A stretch of 35,124 nt of DNA from CAIWXH01 sp964555675 (GCA_964555675.1 CAZKTU010000040.1:1-35124), one strand, 5' to 3'; positions 8,348 to 17,076 are shown, counted from the stretch's first letter. The notes: a model not told the origin generated them from the letters alone. Program-made: numbers and translations.

Positions 8348-8800
8348 TTATTGGCGGTTCGGATTACCCATCTCGGGCAAGACAACAATCTCGAGCCAGT
8401 AGCGCACGAGGCAGGCGATTGTCTCATAGAACAGGTGCAGATTCACCGGCTTAATGATATACGAGTTGGCTCCAGAGTGGTAACAGTCGGTCACATCGCG
8501 CGGGTTAGAGGAGGTGGTCAGGATCACGACGGGGATATGGGCCAGCTGCCGGTCCGTCTTGATCGTCGCGAGCACCTCGCGGCCATCGGTGCCGGGCAGG
8601 TTCAGGTCGAGCATGATCAGCAGCGGCAGCTGCCGGTCGCCGTAGGGCGCCCGCGCATAGAGCCAGTCGAGGGCGTCGTCGCCGTCCACGCAGCGGACGA
8701 GGCCAACCTGGGCGTTGGCTCGGCGGAGGGCGCGCACGGTCGCCTCGTAGTCCTCGGCGCTGTCCTCGACGATCAGGATGGCGGTGGCCGGCTTAGTCAT
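8348..8800 (-). CDS. Rcp1-like single-domain response regulator
   Basis: A 150-residue stand-alone receiver. Acidic residues E12/D13 (ILIVEDS), phospho-acceptor Asp65 in LIMLDLNLPG, and Lys117 in YIIKPVN are all present, and there is no output domain. The sequence style (VEDSAED, LNLPGTDGREVL, TTSSNPRDV) is that of Rcp1/CheY-like partners of bacterial phytochromes. The ATG at 8800 overlaps the end of the phytochrome gene by eight bases (ATGACTAA), which implies translational coupling and supports a cognate pair. The open frame continues upstream to 9145 but that part is antisense-like filler inside the phytochrome gene. It should receive phosphate from the phytochrome and act by protein contact, perhaps feeding the hybrid kinase 30 bases downstream. 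Confidence 0.93.
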   Translation of the reverse strand: MTKPATAILIVEDSAEDYEATVRALRRANAQVGLVRCVDGDDALDWLYARAPYGDRQLPLLIMLDLNLPGTDGREVLATIKTDRQLAHIPVVILTTSSNPRDVTDCYHSGANSYIIKPVNLHLFYETIACLVRYWLEIVVLPEMGNPNRQ

Positions 8801-11090
8801 GGGTGTGCTGTCCGACCTGCTCGGCGATCGGCCCGAGGGTGAAGAAGAACGTCGTGCCCTCGCCAAGGACCGACTCGAGCCAGATGCGGCCGCCGTGGCG
8901 CTCGATGATTTTGCGCGCAATCGTGAGCCCGGCGCCGGCGCCGCCGCCGTAGTCGCTGCGGCCGTGGAGCCGCTTGAAGATGCGGAAGATGGTCTCGTAG
9001 TGCTTCGCGCGGATGCCGATGCCATTGTCACGCACGTAGAGCACGGGGCCGGCGGCGGCATCATGGCCGAGGCTGAGCGCCTCTTCGGGCTCGTAGTAGC
9101 CGATCTCGACGCGTGGCCCGGGCTTATCGTTGTACTTGAGCCCATTGGCGATCAGATTGGCAAAGACCTCGCCGATGCGCACCCGGTCGCAGGAGACAGT
9201 CGGCAGCGGGCGCGGGATGACGATCTCGGCGTCCAGCTCGTCGATGCGCGGCTGCAGCAGCTCGAGCGTCTCGCGCAGCACATCGTCGAGGCGCACCTCG
9301 CCCACCGAGAGGTTCACCCGGCCCACGCGCGAGTAGTAGAGCAGCGACTCGATCAGGGCCTCCATGCGCTGGCTGAGGCGCACCAGGGTCTGGAGCTTCT
9401 CAAGGCCATCGGGGTCCAGCCGATGCTGGTAGTCCTCGATCAAGAAGCCGGCGTAGTTATGGATGCCGCGCAGAGGCTCCTTCAGGTCGTGAGAGGCGAT
9501 ATAGGCGAACGAGTCGAGCTCGGCGTTGCTATACTCGAGCTCGGCGTTGAGGCGCAGCAGCTCTTCGTTCTTGCGCAGCACAATCGTCAGCACGACGCTG
9601 CGCAGGTCGCGGGCGGCCTCGACCTCGTGGGCATGCCAGGGGCTCGAGGTGGCGCGCACGAGCTCGCGCCAGGCGGCGAACGAGGTGCGCGGGGTCAGGC
9701 GCTGCTCGCCGTCGCCCGTCGCCTCGACCGGCTTGTTTGGGTCGCCGCCCCAGCTCACGGTGTGGATCTGCTCGGGGCGGAACCAGAGGATCATATCGCC
9801 GCGGCTGCGCGAGATGGGCACGGCGAGCAGCCCGCTGGCGACGTCCGTGTAGGCGGCGGCGGCGGGCAGGTGCCGAGCGAGACTGTCGGTCACGAAGAGG
9901 TCGTCCTGCTGCGTGCTGGCCAGCCAGGCCACCAGGGCGCGCAGCTGATCGGGGTCGGGGGTAGCGCCGTAGGTCGTCAGCTCGCCGGCGTAGGAGAGGG
10001 CGGCGCCATCGGCGTGCAGGAAGCCCAGCAGGTTCGGGCCGAGGCGACCGAGGGCCGCGTCGAAATCCTCGGCGCCGGCCATCAAGTCGAGCAGGCGGGC
10101 CTGAGACTGCTGGAGGTGGATGCGATACTCGAGGTCGCTCTCGTGCTCGTAGGCGGCGATCTGCACCGAGGCCATCTGGCCGAGGAACTCGCAGGCGGTG
10201 CGCACATCGTAGCTGAGGAAGCGCGGGGCGCGGTGGTGGCAGGCGATCAGGCCCCAGAGCTGATTGTCCTTCACCAGCGAGATCGACATCGAGGCGCGCA
10301 CGCCCATATTGGCGAGATACTCAAGATGGACGGGCGAGACGCTGCGCAGCACCGAATTGCTGAGGTCGAGGGGGCGGGCGGTGACCGGGTTGAGGGCGGG
10401 CCGGAGGGGGGCCGGGGTGTAGGTGGCGTCGGGGATAATGCGCAGCCAGTTGCGCAAATAGAGGGCGCGGGCCTGCTTCGGGATGTCCGAGGCCGGGTAA
10501 CGCAGGCCCAGGTAGGACTCCTGATCATCGGCCAGGCTCTCGGCGATCACCGTGCCGGTGCCGTCGGGCGCGAAGCGATAGACCATCACGCGGTCGAAGC
10601 CGGTCAGGCGGCGCACCTGCTCGCAGGCCAGCCCCGCGAAGCGCTCGAGGTCGGGGGCGCGCTGCAGTACGGCCAGGCTCATCTTGACCGTGCGGTAGGG
10701 GTCGGCGCCCTCGGGCCGGCCGCTCACCGGCTCGAGCTCGAGCACCAGCAGGTCATCGCTGAGATGGGCAATGGCGTCACAGGTGATGCCGGTCGCGACG
10801 GCCTGGGTGGTGAAGAGCGAGATCGGCCCGCTGGCGAGCTGCTCGAGCGTGATCGAGGCGCGCAGGTGCTCGACATCGGCCGGGGTGATAGAGGCGGCCA
10901 GGGGCTGGCCGAGCAGCTGCTCGATGGGGTGGCCGAGCAGCGCAGCGCAATTGGCGCTCGCCTGCACGACCGTCAGGTCGGGGAGGCTGAGGGCGAGCAG
11001 CACACCGTGGGGCTGCACCGCGCCCGAGATATGGATCGGCTCGCGGTCACAGGTGGCGAGATCGGGGGTCTGCGGAGGGGCGGAAGACAT
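8793..11090 (-). CDS. bphP: Bacteriophytochrome histidine kinase
   Basis: A 765-residue red/far-red photoreceptor kinase: PAS (about 15-110), GAF (about 135-300), PHY (about 310-495), HisKA (about 515-585) and HATPase_c to the end. Biliverdin would be held by Cys14 in DLATCDREPIHISGAVQPHG. The GAF domain has the PASDIP motif (199-204) and the conserved His in SPVHLEYLANM but no cysteine there, so this is the biliverdin (BphP) type, not the Cph1 type. The PHY tongue shows WGGDPNKP and PRTSF. The phospho-acceptor is His534 (ASHDLKEPL), and the ATPase has a GAGAGLTIA glycine box. Start: ATG at 11090, with GAGGT seven bases upstream; a GTG at 11102 is also open. Next come the coupled Rcp1-like receiver and a hybrid kinase. 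No heme oxygenase gene is in the window. Confidence 0.95.
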   Translation of the reverse strand: MSSAPPQTPDLATCDREPIHISGAVQPHGVLLALSLPDLTVVQASANCAALLGHPIEQLLGQPLAASITPADVEHLRASITLEQLASGPISLFTTQAVATGITCDAIAHLSDDLLVLELEPVSGRPEGADPYRTVKMSLAVLQRAPDLERFAGLACEQVRRLTGFDRVMVYRFAPDGTGTVIAESLADDQESYLGLRYPASDIPKQARALYLRNWLRIIPDATYTPAPLRPALNPVTARPLDLSNSVLRSVSPVHLEYLANMGVRASMSISLVKDNQLWGLIACHHRAPRFLSYDVRTACEFLGQMASVQIAAYEHESDLEYRIHLQQSQARLLDLMAGAEDFDAALGRLGPNLLGFLHADGAALSYAGELTTYGATPDPDQLRALVAWLASTQQDDLFVTDSLARHLPAAAAYTDVASGLLAVPISRSRGDMILWFRPEQIHTVSWGGDPNKPVEATGDGEQRLTPRTSFAAWRELVRATSSPWHAHEVEAARDLRSVVLTIVLRKNEELLRLNAELEYSNAELDSFAYIASHDLKEPLRGIHNYAGFLIEDYQHRLDPDGLEKLQTLVRLSQRMEALIESLLYYSRVGRVNLSVGEVRLDDVLRETLELLQPRIDELDAEIVIPRPLPTVSCDRVRIGEVFANLIANGLKYNDKPGPRVEIGYYEPEEALSLGHDAAAGPVLYVRDNGIGIRAKHYETIFRIFKRLHGRSDYGGGAGAGLTIARKIIERHGGRIWLESVLGEGTTFFFTLGPIAEQVGQHTHD

Positions 11091-11156
11091 AGGCGACCTC
11101 ACTCGAGATCATTAGCCATGAAGCGACGCGCAAGAGAGGGGCCTGCGCCTGTTATG

Positions 11157-11193
11157 ATAGCCCGCTTGCATATCGAAGATTATACAGGGCTAT
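11157..11193 (-). promoter_or_regulatory. -10 box within an inverted repeat upstream of bphP
   Basis: On the minus strand TATAAT (11179-11184) lies about 90 bases upstream of the bphP start. It is enclosed by perfect 7-bp inverted arms ATAGCCC (11157-11163) and GGGCTAT (11187-11193). This suggests a promoter overlapped by an operator. No convincing -35 is seen. It gives the phytochrome set its own promoter, separate from the DICT kinase upstream. Confidence 0.4.
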
Positions 11194-11217
11194 GTCGCAT
11201 GAGGGAGGCCAAGGGGC

Positions 11218-12951
11218 CTACTCAGCCTGCGCGACGACGCGGGCGAGGATCTCGAGGAGCTGCTGGGGCGTAAACGGCTTGAGCAGATAGGGCAAGCCGG
11301 TCCCCTCGAGGAAGGCCTGGGTGGTCGGCCGCGACACATCCCCGGTGATGAAGATCAGACGCCTGGCCAGGGCAGGATTGGCGCGGGACAGCTCCTCATA
11401 GAGGTCCATACCGCTCATTCCGGGCATGAGCAGGTCGGTGACGACGGCGACGTAGCTGGGCAGAGCGAGCCGCTCGCGGGCCGCCAGGGGCCTCGTCTCG
11501 GCCTGCACCTCGTAGCCGGCATGGGCCAGCACGCGCGCGATCAGGGCGTTGACCTGCGGGTCATCGTCGATCACCAGGACGGCCCCGCGTCGCGCCGACG
11601 GCGCCGAGGAGGCCCCGGGCTGCACCCCGCCCACGGCGGCGGGGAAGCGGATCTGGAAGCGAGTGCCCCCACCGGGCGCGCTGTGGATGGCGATACTGCC
11701 GCCGTGCTCATCGACGATCGTGCGCACAATGCTCAGCCCCAGGCCGGTGCCCTCGCCGATCGGCTTGGTCGTGAAGAAGGGCTCGAAGACCCGCTCGTGC
11801 AGATGCGGCGGGATGCCCGGGCCATTGTCCTGCACGACGAGGTCGACGCCCCCGGCGGGCGCCGCAGCTAGGGTCACCGTGATCAGGCGCGGCGCGGGGT
11901 GGCGCGCGAGGGCGTGGATGGCGTTGGTGAGCAGGTTGATCAGGAGTTGCTGCAGGCGCACGGGGTTGACCTGGGCCATCAGGTCGGTCGGGGAGGCGCT
12001 CACCTCGACGTGGACGGCGTGGGTTTCGAGGTCCGAGCGCACGAAGATCAGGGTGTGGTCGAGCAGGTTGGCGAGGTTGGTCGCGGTGAAGCCGCTCGCC
12101 ACAGGCCGGGCGAGCTGCAGCAGGTCGCCCACGATCGCGCGGGCCCGCTCGGCGGCCTCGACGATATAGCGGGCGTCGGCCGCCGCCTCGGAGGCCGACG
12201 ATTCGGCAATCAGGCTGGCGAAGCCGAGGATGCTCTGCAGGGGATTATTGAGCTCGTGGGCGACCCCCGAGATCACCTGGCCCAGAGCCCTGAGCCGCGA
12301 CTCGTAGGCCAGGGCGCGCTCGAGATGCAGGCGGCTCTGGTGCTGCTGGGTCAGGTCGTTGATCAGGCGGGTGGTGAGCAGAGTCATGAGCCGAGCGTCG
12401 GGGGAGGGCGGGGGAAAGCGAGTGATCGCGGCGTCGAGATCTGCGAGGCGATCGGGGCGCTCGGCCTTGACGACGCCTCGCAGCAGCGCGAGGGTGCGGC
12501 TGATAATGGGGGGCTCGAAGCTCCAGAGCGTATCGAAGCGGCGGTCGCCCTCGCTCTGGACCGGGGTCAGGTGATCGCGGCCGCAGAGCACGGCGGCGAA
12601 CTGGCCGGTGAGCACCAGCAGGAACCACTCCTGGCGCAGGGGGTCGGGGCCGCGGAGGCGCACATTGATATGGCGCTGGTCGTGCTCGATGGGGAGGTCG
12701 CCCCCGGCGAAGATACAGATCTGGTGGGCCACCTGCGCCAGCTCGCGATAGCGCTGGGTCTCTTCGCGCCAGTGGCTCGACTCCTGGAAGCCGGTGAAGA
12801 GCACGGCCGGGAGGCGCTCGCTGAGCACCAGATCCTCGAGGCTGTGGCTGACGTCGACGAGGGTGGCCTTGGTCGCCTGGATCGGAGCGAGCTGGTCGCC
12901 GAGATCGGCGCTGAGTAGCTCGAAGAGCGAGAGCGGCGTCTGAGTCTGCAT
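11218..12951 (-). CDS. DICT-domain histidine kinase with C-terminal receiver
   Basis: A 577-residue hybrid kinase. The N-terminal part (about 5-165) matches the DICT sensory domain, with SLFELL, a PAVLFTGFQ strand, RYRELAQVAHQICIFAG, and REWF/QEWFLLVLTGQFAAVL-type segments. A linker helix leads to HisKA with His232 (SGVAHELNNPLQSILGFASL), HATPase_c (DNGPGIP, GTGLGLSI), and a receiver with Asp506 (VVTDLLMPG) and Lys558. DICT is found in cyanobacteria, Chloroflexi and haloarchaea and has been linked by its contexts to light responses; its ligand is unknown. The ATG at 12951 begins the DICT domain exactly; the open frame runs to 13170 but the extra 73 residues are Arg/Ala-rich and look non-coding. 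It lies 127 bases upstream of bphP on the same strand, which fits a joint photosensory role. Confidence 0.88.
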   Translation of the reverse strand: MQTQTPLSLFELLSADLGDQLAPIQATKATLVDVSHSLEDLVLSERLPAVLFTGFQESSHWREETQRYRELAQVAHQICIFAGGDLPIEHDQRHINVRLRGPDPLRQEWFLLVLTGQFAAVLCGRDHLTPVQSEGDRRFDTLWSFEPPIISRTLALLRGVVKAERPDRLADLDAAITRFPPPSPDARLMTLLTTRLINDLTQQHQSRLHLERALAYESRLRALGQVISGVAHELNNPLQSILGFASLIAESSASEAAADARYIVEAAERARAIVGDLLQLARPVASGFTATNLANLLDHTLIFVRSDLETHAVHVEVSASPTDLMAQVNPVRLQQLLINLLTNAIHALARHPAPRLITVTLAAAPAGGVDLVVQDNGPGIPPHLHERVFEPFFTTKPIGEGTGLGLSIVRTIVDEHGGSIAIHSAPGGGTRFQIRFPAAVGGVQPGASSAPSARRGAVLVIDDDPQVNALIARVLAHAGYEVQAETRPLAARERLALPSYVAVVTDLLMPGMSGMDLYEELSRANPALARRLIFITGDVSRPTTQAFLEGTGLPYLLKPFTPQQLLEILARVVAQAE

Positions 12952-13009
12952 CGCTAGGGGTCCTGTTACGCCCGGTCGAATAGGTGCTTCGCGTCGCGCT
13001 GTAGCGCTG

Positions 13010-13018
13010 AGCATACCA
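13010..13018 (-). promoter_or_regulatory. Possible extended -10 of the DICT kinase gene
   Basis: Minus-strand TGGTATGCT fits the TGnTATnnT form of an extended -10, 59 bases upstream of the ATG at 12951. A small palindrome GCGCT-GT-AGCGC (12996-13007) lies just downstream of it. Both are weak signals. Confidence 0.25.
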
Positions 13019-13114
13019 CATATATCAAGGCGGCGCGCCCCGGGGTGCTGACGGCGAATCGCACTCGCTGGCGATTGGCGGGGGGCATCGCACCGTCGCT
13101 GCACTACGCGAGCG

Positions 13115-13277
13115 CTGAGCCGTCGCGAGCGCGATGGAGCAGCCGTCAGCTTCGATACGCGCAAGGCCATTGCGCTGCTCGCCTACCTCGCCTGCACCCG
13201 ACGCCACGGCTGGACAGGCGGGCGGGGCCGTGCTCGCCGCGCGCTGCTACGAGGGCGAGAGCGCCTTGCTCCGAGGC
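13115..13277 (+). pseudogene. Fossil of a BTAD/AAA-type (SARP-like) regulator
   Basis: Two fragments in different frames. At 13115-13196 the plus strand encodes an ERDGAAVS stretch followed by FDTRKAIALLAYLACT, the usual N-terminus of large BTAD-containing regulators in Chloroflexota. At 13218-13277, in another frame, it encodes GGAVLAARCYEGESALLRG, which resembles the strand after Walker A in the AAA part of the same kind of protein. Neither has a usable start, and several hundred codons that should separate them are missing. I read this as a deleted and frameshifted remnant. The rest of the 338-base spacer 12952-13289 holds only the weak promoter noted above. Confidence 0.5.
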
Positions 13278-13289
13278 GCCGTCGGCGCG

Positions 13290-15923
13290 TCAGCCCAGAC
13301 CAAGCTCGTCGGCGCGACGGACGGCCGCCCGGCGACTGCTCACGGCGAGCTTGGCGTAGATATTTCTGGTGTGGGTGCGCAGCGTATTGAGAGAGATCAC
13401 CAGCTCGCGGGCGATCTCCGGGCCATCCAGATCGGTTCTGAGCAGCCGCAGCACCTGGCGCTCGCGCTCGCTCAGCGGCTCGATCACAGGATTAACCGCC
13501 GCATGCCTTCCGCCCTCATCCCGCACCCTTTCCAGCAGCTCGGCCACAGGCGGGCCCTCATCCACAAACACGCGGACGTACCCCTCGGGCTCGGCGAGCA
13601 TGAGGGCGCGGGAGAGCGCGGCGAGGGCCGCCGGGGTATCCCTCCGCAGCTGACAGGCCCGTGCGTAGAGCACCAGGATCTCGATCACGCTCCCGGTGCG
13701 CTCTCCGGCCTCGGCCGCTACGAGCAGGCGCTCGAGGAGATCGGCGGCCTCGTGGAGCGAGCGGTCGGCGGGGTCTGAGCGGGAGCGGGCCAGGAGCACT
13801 CGGGCCAGGGTGAGGTGCTCGAACTCACGCAGGTAGCTCAGCTCGTCATGGGCTGACAGCCCCCGCTCGCGGGCCCAGCCCAGGGCGTCGCGCAGACGGC
13901 CCTGCGCGATCCAGATCCGCGCCTTCCACGCCGCAACCGGCCGCACCTGCGGGAAGAAGTCGCCCACATAGTGGCGCTCAGCCTCCTCCAGCAGGGCGAG
14001 GGCGCCATGCAGGTCGCCCTGGGCCGCGCGGAGACGCGCCAAGGCGACGCGCCAGCGATACGGGTGCTGCGGGAAGCCGGTGTGCTCGCCCTGCTGCCGG
14101 CTGCGCGCCAGGTGCTCTGCGGCCGCCGACAGATCGCCGCGCTCACGGGCGAGCTCGCTCAGCCCCACGTGCATATCCGCCGTTCCGCGCAGCAGCGGCG
14201 CGCCGTGCTCAGCCGCGAGTTGCAGCCCCCGCTCATAGATCCGCGCCGCCTCGCCGAGCCGGCCCTGGGTCACCCTGATGTCCGCCAGGGCGATCGAGCC
14301 CCCGATCGTATCGGCGAGATTCCCGGCCGCGCGAAGGTAGTTCAGGCCGTCGGCGAACGACTGGTACGCGCCCTCCAGATTGCCGCTCGTCCAGTGGGCG
14401 AGGCCCAGAAGGGCCGTCGCCGCTCCGCGCAGCGCCGGGTCGTCCTCGGCGACGTGCTCGAGGGCCTGCCCGGCGTATCGCACCGCAGCGGAAACGTCGC
14501 TCAGCGCCAGGGCATGGGCGGCGCGGTACACGGCGATCCCGGCGCGGAGGTGACACAGCGCCGCCGCGTGACCCGGGCTCTCCTCGGGCGAGCTCGCGTC
14601 GAGCCGGCGCTCGGCCGCCCGCAGCCAGGCCTCCACACCGGCAAGCTCGCCGACCGACAGCAGGGCCCCAGCGTACTGAACACTGAGCGCCGGCCGGGCG
14701 GCGATCAGCTCCTCGGGCAACGCCCTGAGCCAGGCGAGCAGGGGCTGCTCTTGCCGATCGCGACGCATCGCCGGAGCGGCGCGCTCGATCAGGTCCGCCG
14801 CCCGCGCAACGTCCAGGGCGGCGAGCGCGTGGCTGATGGCCTCGGCGATCGAGCCGTTGTGCTCGTGCCACGCACTTGCCCGTCGGTGTAGGCTCGCCAC
14901 CTGCTCAGGTCGTTCAGCCGCCAGCTGCGCGGCCAGGACGTCGGCAAAGAGGTGGTGATAGCGGTACCACTGGCGCCGGTCGTCCAGCGGCACGACAAAG
15001 AAGTTGGCGCGATGGAGTGCTTCGAGCCGGGCGCCGCTGTGCTCCTGGCCGGTCACGGCATCGCAGAGGGGGCCATTGAGGCGCTCGAGGATGGCGGTCT
15101 GGAGCAGAAAGCTGCGCACGGCTTCGGACTGCCGCTGGAGCACCTCTTCGAGCAGATAATCGAGGACGTAGCGGTGGTCGCCCGCGAAGGTGCGGATGAA
15201 GGCGGGGGCGTCCTGGTGGCCCTGCAGCGAGAGGGCGGCCAGTTGCAGGCCGGCGATCCAACCTTCGGTTCGCTCCTCCAGGGCGCGGATATCGTCGGCC
15301 GATAGGTTCAGGCCCATCACGACGGTGAGAAATGCCGCGGCCTCGGCGCGGGTGAAGCGCAGGTCGGCGGCCCGCAGCTCGGTGATCTGGCCGCGAGCGC
15401 GGAGGCGGGCCAGGGGGAGGGGCGGGTCCTCACGGGTAATGATGACGAGGTGCAGCTGTGGCGGCAGGTGATCGGCCAGAGCAGCCAGCGTCTGCTGGAT
15501 GCTGCTGGCGTCGAGCACGTGAACGTCGTCGAGCACGAGCAGCGCCGGCTGGGGCAGCGTCGCGACCTGGTTGAGCAGGGGCGGCAGCAGCGCCTCGATG
15601 GCCGGGGGCTGCGAGGAGTTGAGCAGAGCGAGCACATCGACACCGAGCATCGGCGCGATGCTCTGCAGGGCGGCGACGAGGTAGGTCAGAAAACGGGCGG
15701 GCTCGTTATCCGCCTCGTCCAGGGAGAGCCAGGCGACAGGCCGACCGCAGCTGCGCATCCACGCGCTGGCGAGGCTGGTCTTTCCGAAGCCGGCAGGGGC
15801 GGCGATCAAGGTCAGCCGGCGGTGCAGGCCCTCGTTCAGGCGCGCTATCAGCTCGGCGCGGAGCACCGCGTTTGGCCGTGGCGCCGGCAGATAGAGCTTG
15901 GTCGCGAGCACTGGGATCGGCAT
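13290..15923 (-). CDS. MalT-like LuxR-family ATP-dependent regulator (LAL type)
   Basis: An 877-residue transcription activator of the MalT/LAL (STAND) class. It starts with MPIPVLATKLYLPAPRP, typical of the class, followed by a Walker A APAGFGKTS (about residues 43-51), a Walker B-like ALLVLDDVHVLD (about 130), and a winged-helix part with a conserved GWIAGLQLAALSL. TPR-like helical repeats fill about 400-800, and the C-terminal LuxR HTH (LSERERQVLRLL...NTLRTHTRNIYAKLAV, about 812-870) binds DNA. Ligand binding by the repeats should drive ATP-dependent assembly; the ligand is unknown. The ATG at 15923 is chosen because the family start motif begins there; the open frame to 16025 adds a Cys/Arg-rich stretch unlike the family. 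It follows the lactonase-like gene by 73 bases on the same strand. Confidence 0.9.
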   Translation of the reverse strand: MPIPVLATKLYLPAPRPNAVLRAELIARLNEGLHRRLTLIAAPAGFGKTSLASAWMRSCGRPVAWLSLDEADNEPARFLTYLVAALQSIAPMLGVDVLALLNSSQPPAIEALLPPLLNQVATLPQPALLVLDDVHVLDASSIQQTLAALADHLPPQLHLVIITREDPPLPLARLRARGQITELRAADLRFTRAEAAAFLTVVMGLNLSADDIRALEERTEGWIAGLQLAALSLQGHQDAPAFIRTFAGDHRYVLDYLLEEVLQRQSEAVRSFLLQTAILERLNGPLCDAVTGQEHSGARLEALHRANFFVVPLDDRRQWYRYHHLFADVLAAQLAAERPEQVASLHRRASAWHEHNGSIAEAISHALAALDVARAADLIERAAPAMRRDRQEQPLLAWLRALPEELIAARPALSVQYAGALLSVGELAGVEAWLRAAERRLDASSPEESPGHAAALCHLRAGIAVYRAAHALALSDVSAAVRYAGQALEHVAEDDPALRGAATALLGLAHWTSGNLEGAYQSFADGLNYLRAAGNLADTIGGSIALADIRVTQGRLGEAARIYERGLQLAAEHGAPLLRGTADMHVGLSELARERGDLSAAAEHLARSRQQGEHTGFPQHPYRWRVALARLRAAQGDLHGALALLEEAERHYVGDFFPQVRPVAAWKARIWIAQGRLRDALGWARERGLSAHDELSYLREFEHLTLARVLLARSRSDPADRSLHEAADLLERLLVAAEAGERTGSVIEILVLYARACQLRRDTPAALAALSRALMLAEPEGYVRVFVDEGPPVAELLERVRDEGGRHAAVNPVIEPLSERERQVLRLLRTDLDGPEIARELVISLNTLRTHTRNIYAKLAVSSRRAAVRRADELGLG

Positions 15924-15996
15924 AGCGCCATTATAGGGCACATCGTTCGGGCCACGCCTGCGCGGACTTCGGCAGGCCACGCAGGTTGTACAACCC

Positions 15997-17052
15997 TTAG
16001 GCCAGAGTCGTGACCGTCGCGCCATCGCTCAGGCGCTGGAGCGAGAGGGGGTCGTGGGTAGGCAGGAACACCGTCGGCGTTTCGCGCACATAACGAAGGA
16101 CCTGCGCCAGAGTCGTGCGGGCGGCGCCGAGGTCGTAGGCGATGCCCTGCAGCTCCTGCCTGAGGAGCGCCGCCTCATTGAAGGCGAGGTCGCCGGCAAA
16201 AAAGTACGACCGGTCGCGATCAGTCAGCACCACAGACTGATGCCCGTAGCTGTGGCCCGGAGTCGGCACCAGAACGACATCGCCGGCGCGAGTAAGCGCC
16301 TGGCTGGCGGCGAAGGGGCCTACTGCCGGCCCCTCGTAGTCGACCAGTTGCGGCGACCAGCCCGCGGGCCACAGGCTCGCGACAGCCCCGAACGGCTGGC
16401 GCAGCTGCCCTTCGTACTCGGCGCGGGCCACCAGGAAGGTCGCGTTGGGGAAGAAGCCGAGGCCGCCGGCGTGATCGCCGTGGAGGTGGGTCATCACGAC
16501 GGTGCGGACCTGCTCGGGGTCCAGGTTCAGCCCGCGGAGCTGCGCGGCGAGCTCCTCGGCTGGGGTGACGAATAAGGCCAGATTGCGCTCGTAGAACCAG
16601 CGGTTAGCCGGGTCATCGGCCATGTACGAGGCAATCTCTGAGGCGGCGGCCAGCTCGCCCGTGTCGATGACGATCAGGCCCTCGGGGTGCTCGATCACCC
16701 ACGTGAGAATGGGCAGCAGGGGCGTCCAGCGGCCGTCCTGGATAATCGAGAGCAGCCGCAGCGCGTCGGGGCCGCGCAGGCGCTCGTGGGCCGTCTTGAT
16801 CGCCACGTTGCCCGTCTGGACACCGTGGATGCGGATGCCGGAGCGTGTAGTGACGGTGACGGGCGGGGCGGCGACGGACTGGGGCGGTGTCGGGCGAGCG
16901 GGGCGATTGAGCGCGCCGGCCAGCCAGAAACTGGTGGCCCAGCTGCCCACCCCGGCGCCAAGGGCCCCGGCGGCGACCAGCTTGAGCAAGGTGCGGCGAG
17001 CGATGCGGCCTGAGACGGGGGCTTTGTCGGGCGATGTAGTTCGCGCGGTCAT
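15997..17052 (-). CDS. Tat-exported metallo-beta-lactamase-fold hydrolase (lactonase-like)
   Basis: A 351-residue MBL-fold hydrolase with an N-terminal twin-arginine signal (R19-R20 in ARRTLLKLVAAGALG), so it is probably exported folded. The metal site motif THLHGDHAGGLG (HxHxDH) is complete, and later His/Asp ligands appear in PTPGHSYGHQS, FAGDLAFNE and LPTHDPLS. Overall style (WVIEHPEGLIVIDTGE, ARAEY) is that of the AHL-lactonase-like branch, but substrate cannot be told from sequence. Start: ATG at 17052 with AAGGAG six bases upstream; two in-frame ATGs further up lack such a site. It is divergent from a PadR repressor gene across a spacer with a 17-bp palindrome, so PadR is the likely regulator. 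Confidence 0.87.
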   Translation of the reverse strand: MTARTTSPDKAPVSGRIARRTLLKLVAAGALGAGVGSWATSFWLAGALNRPARPTPPQSVAAPPVTVTTRSGIRIHGVQTGNVAIKTAHERLRGPDALRLLSIIQDGRWTPLLPILTWVIEHPEGLIVIDTGELAAASEIASYMADDPANRWFYERNLALFVTPAEELAAQLRGLNLDPEQVRTVVMTHLHGDHAGGLGFFPNATFLVARAEYEGQLRQPFGAVASLWPAGWSPQLVDYEGPAVGPFAASQALTRAGDVVLVPTPGHSYGHQSVVLTDRDRSYFFAGDLAFNEAALLRQELQGIAYDLGAARTTLAQVLRYVRETPTVFLPTHDPLSLQRLSDGATVTTLA

Positions 17053-17076
17053 GAGCGGCTCCTTCATGTCATACAC

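Noticed and set aside
7091..8842. A 583-codon plus-strand frame opposite the hybrid kinase
   Set aside because: Same cause: mirror of a well-supported kinase, no recognisable domain, no ribosome-binding site.
8778..11273. An 831-codon open frame on the plus strand opposite bphP
   Set aside because: It is antisense to an unmistakable phytochrome gene, has low-complexity Ala/Gly/Val/Glu composition and no domain. GC-rich third positions create such frames.
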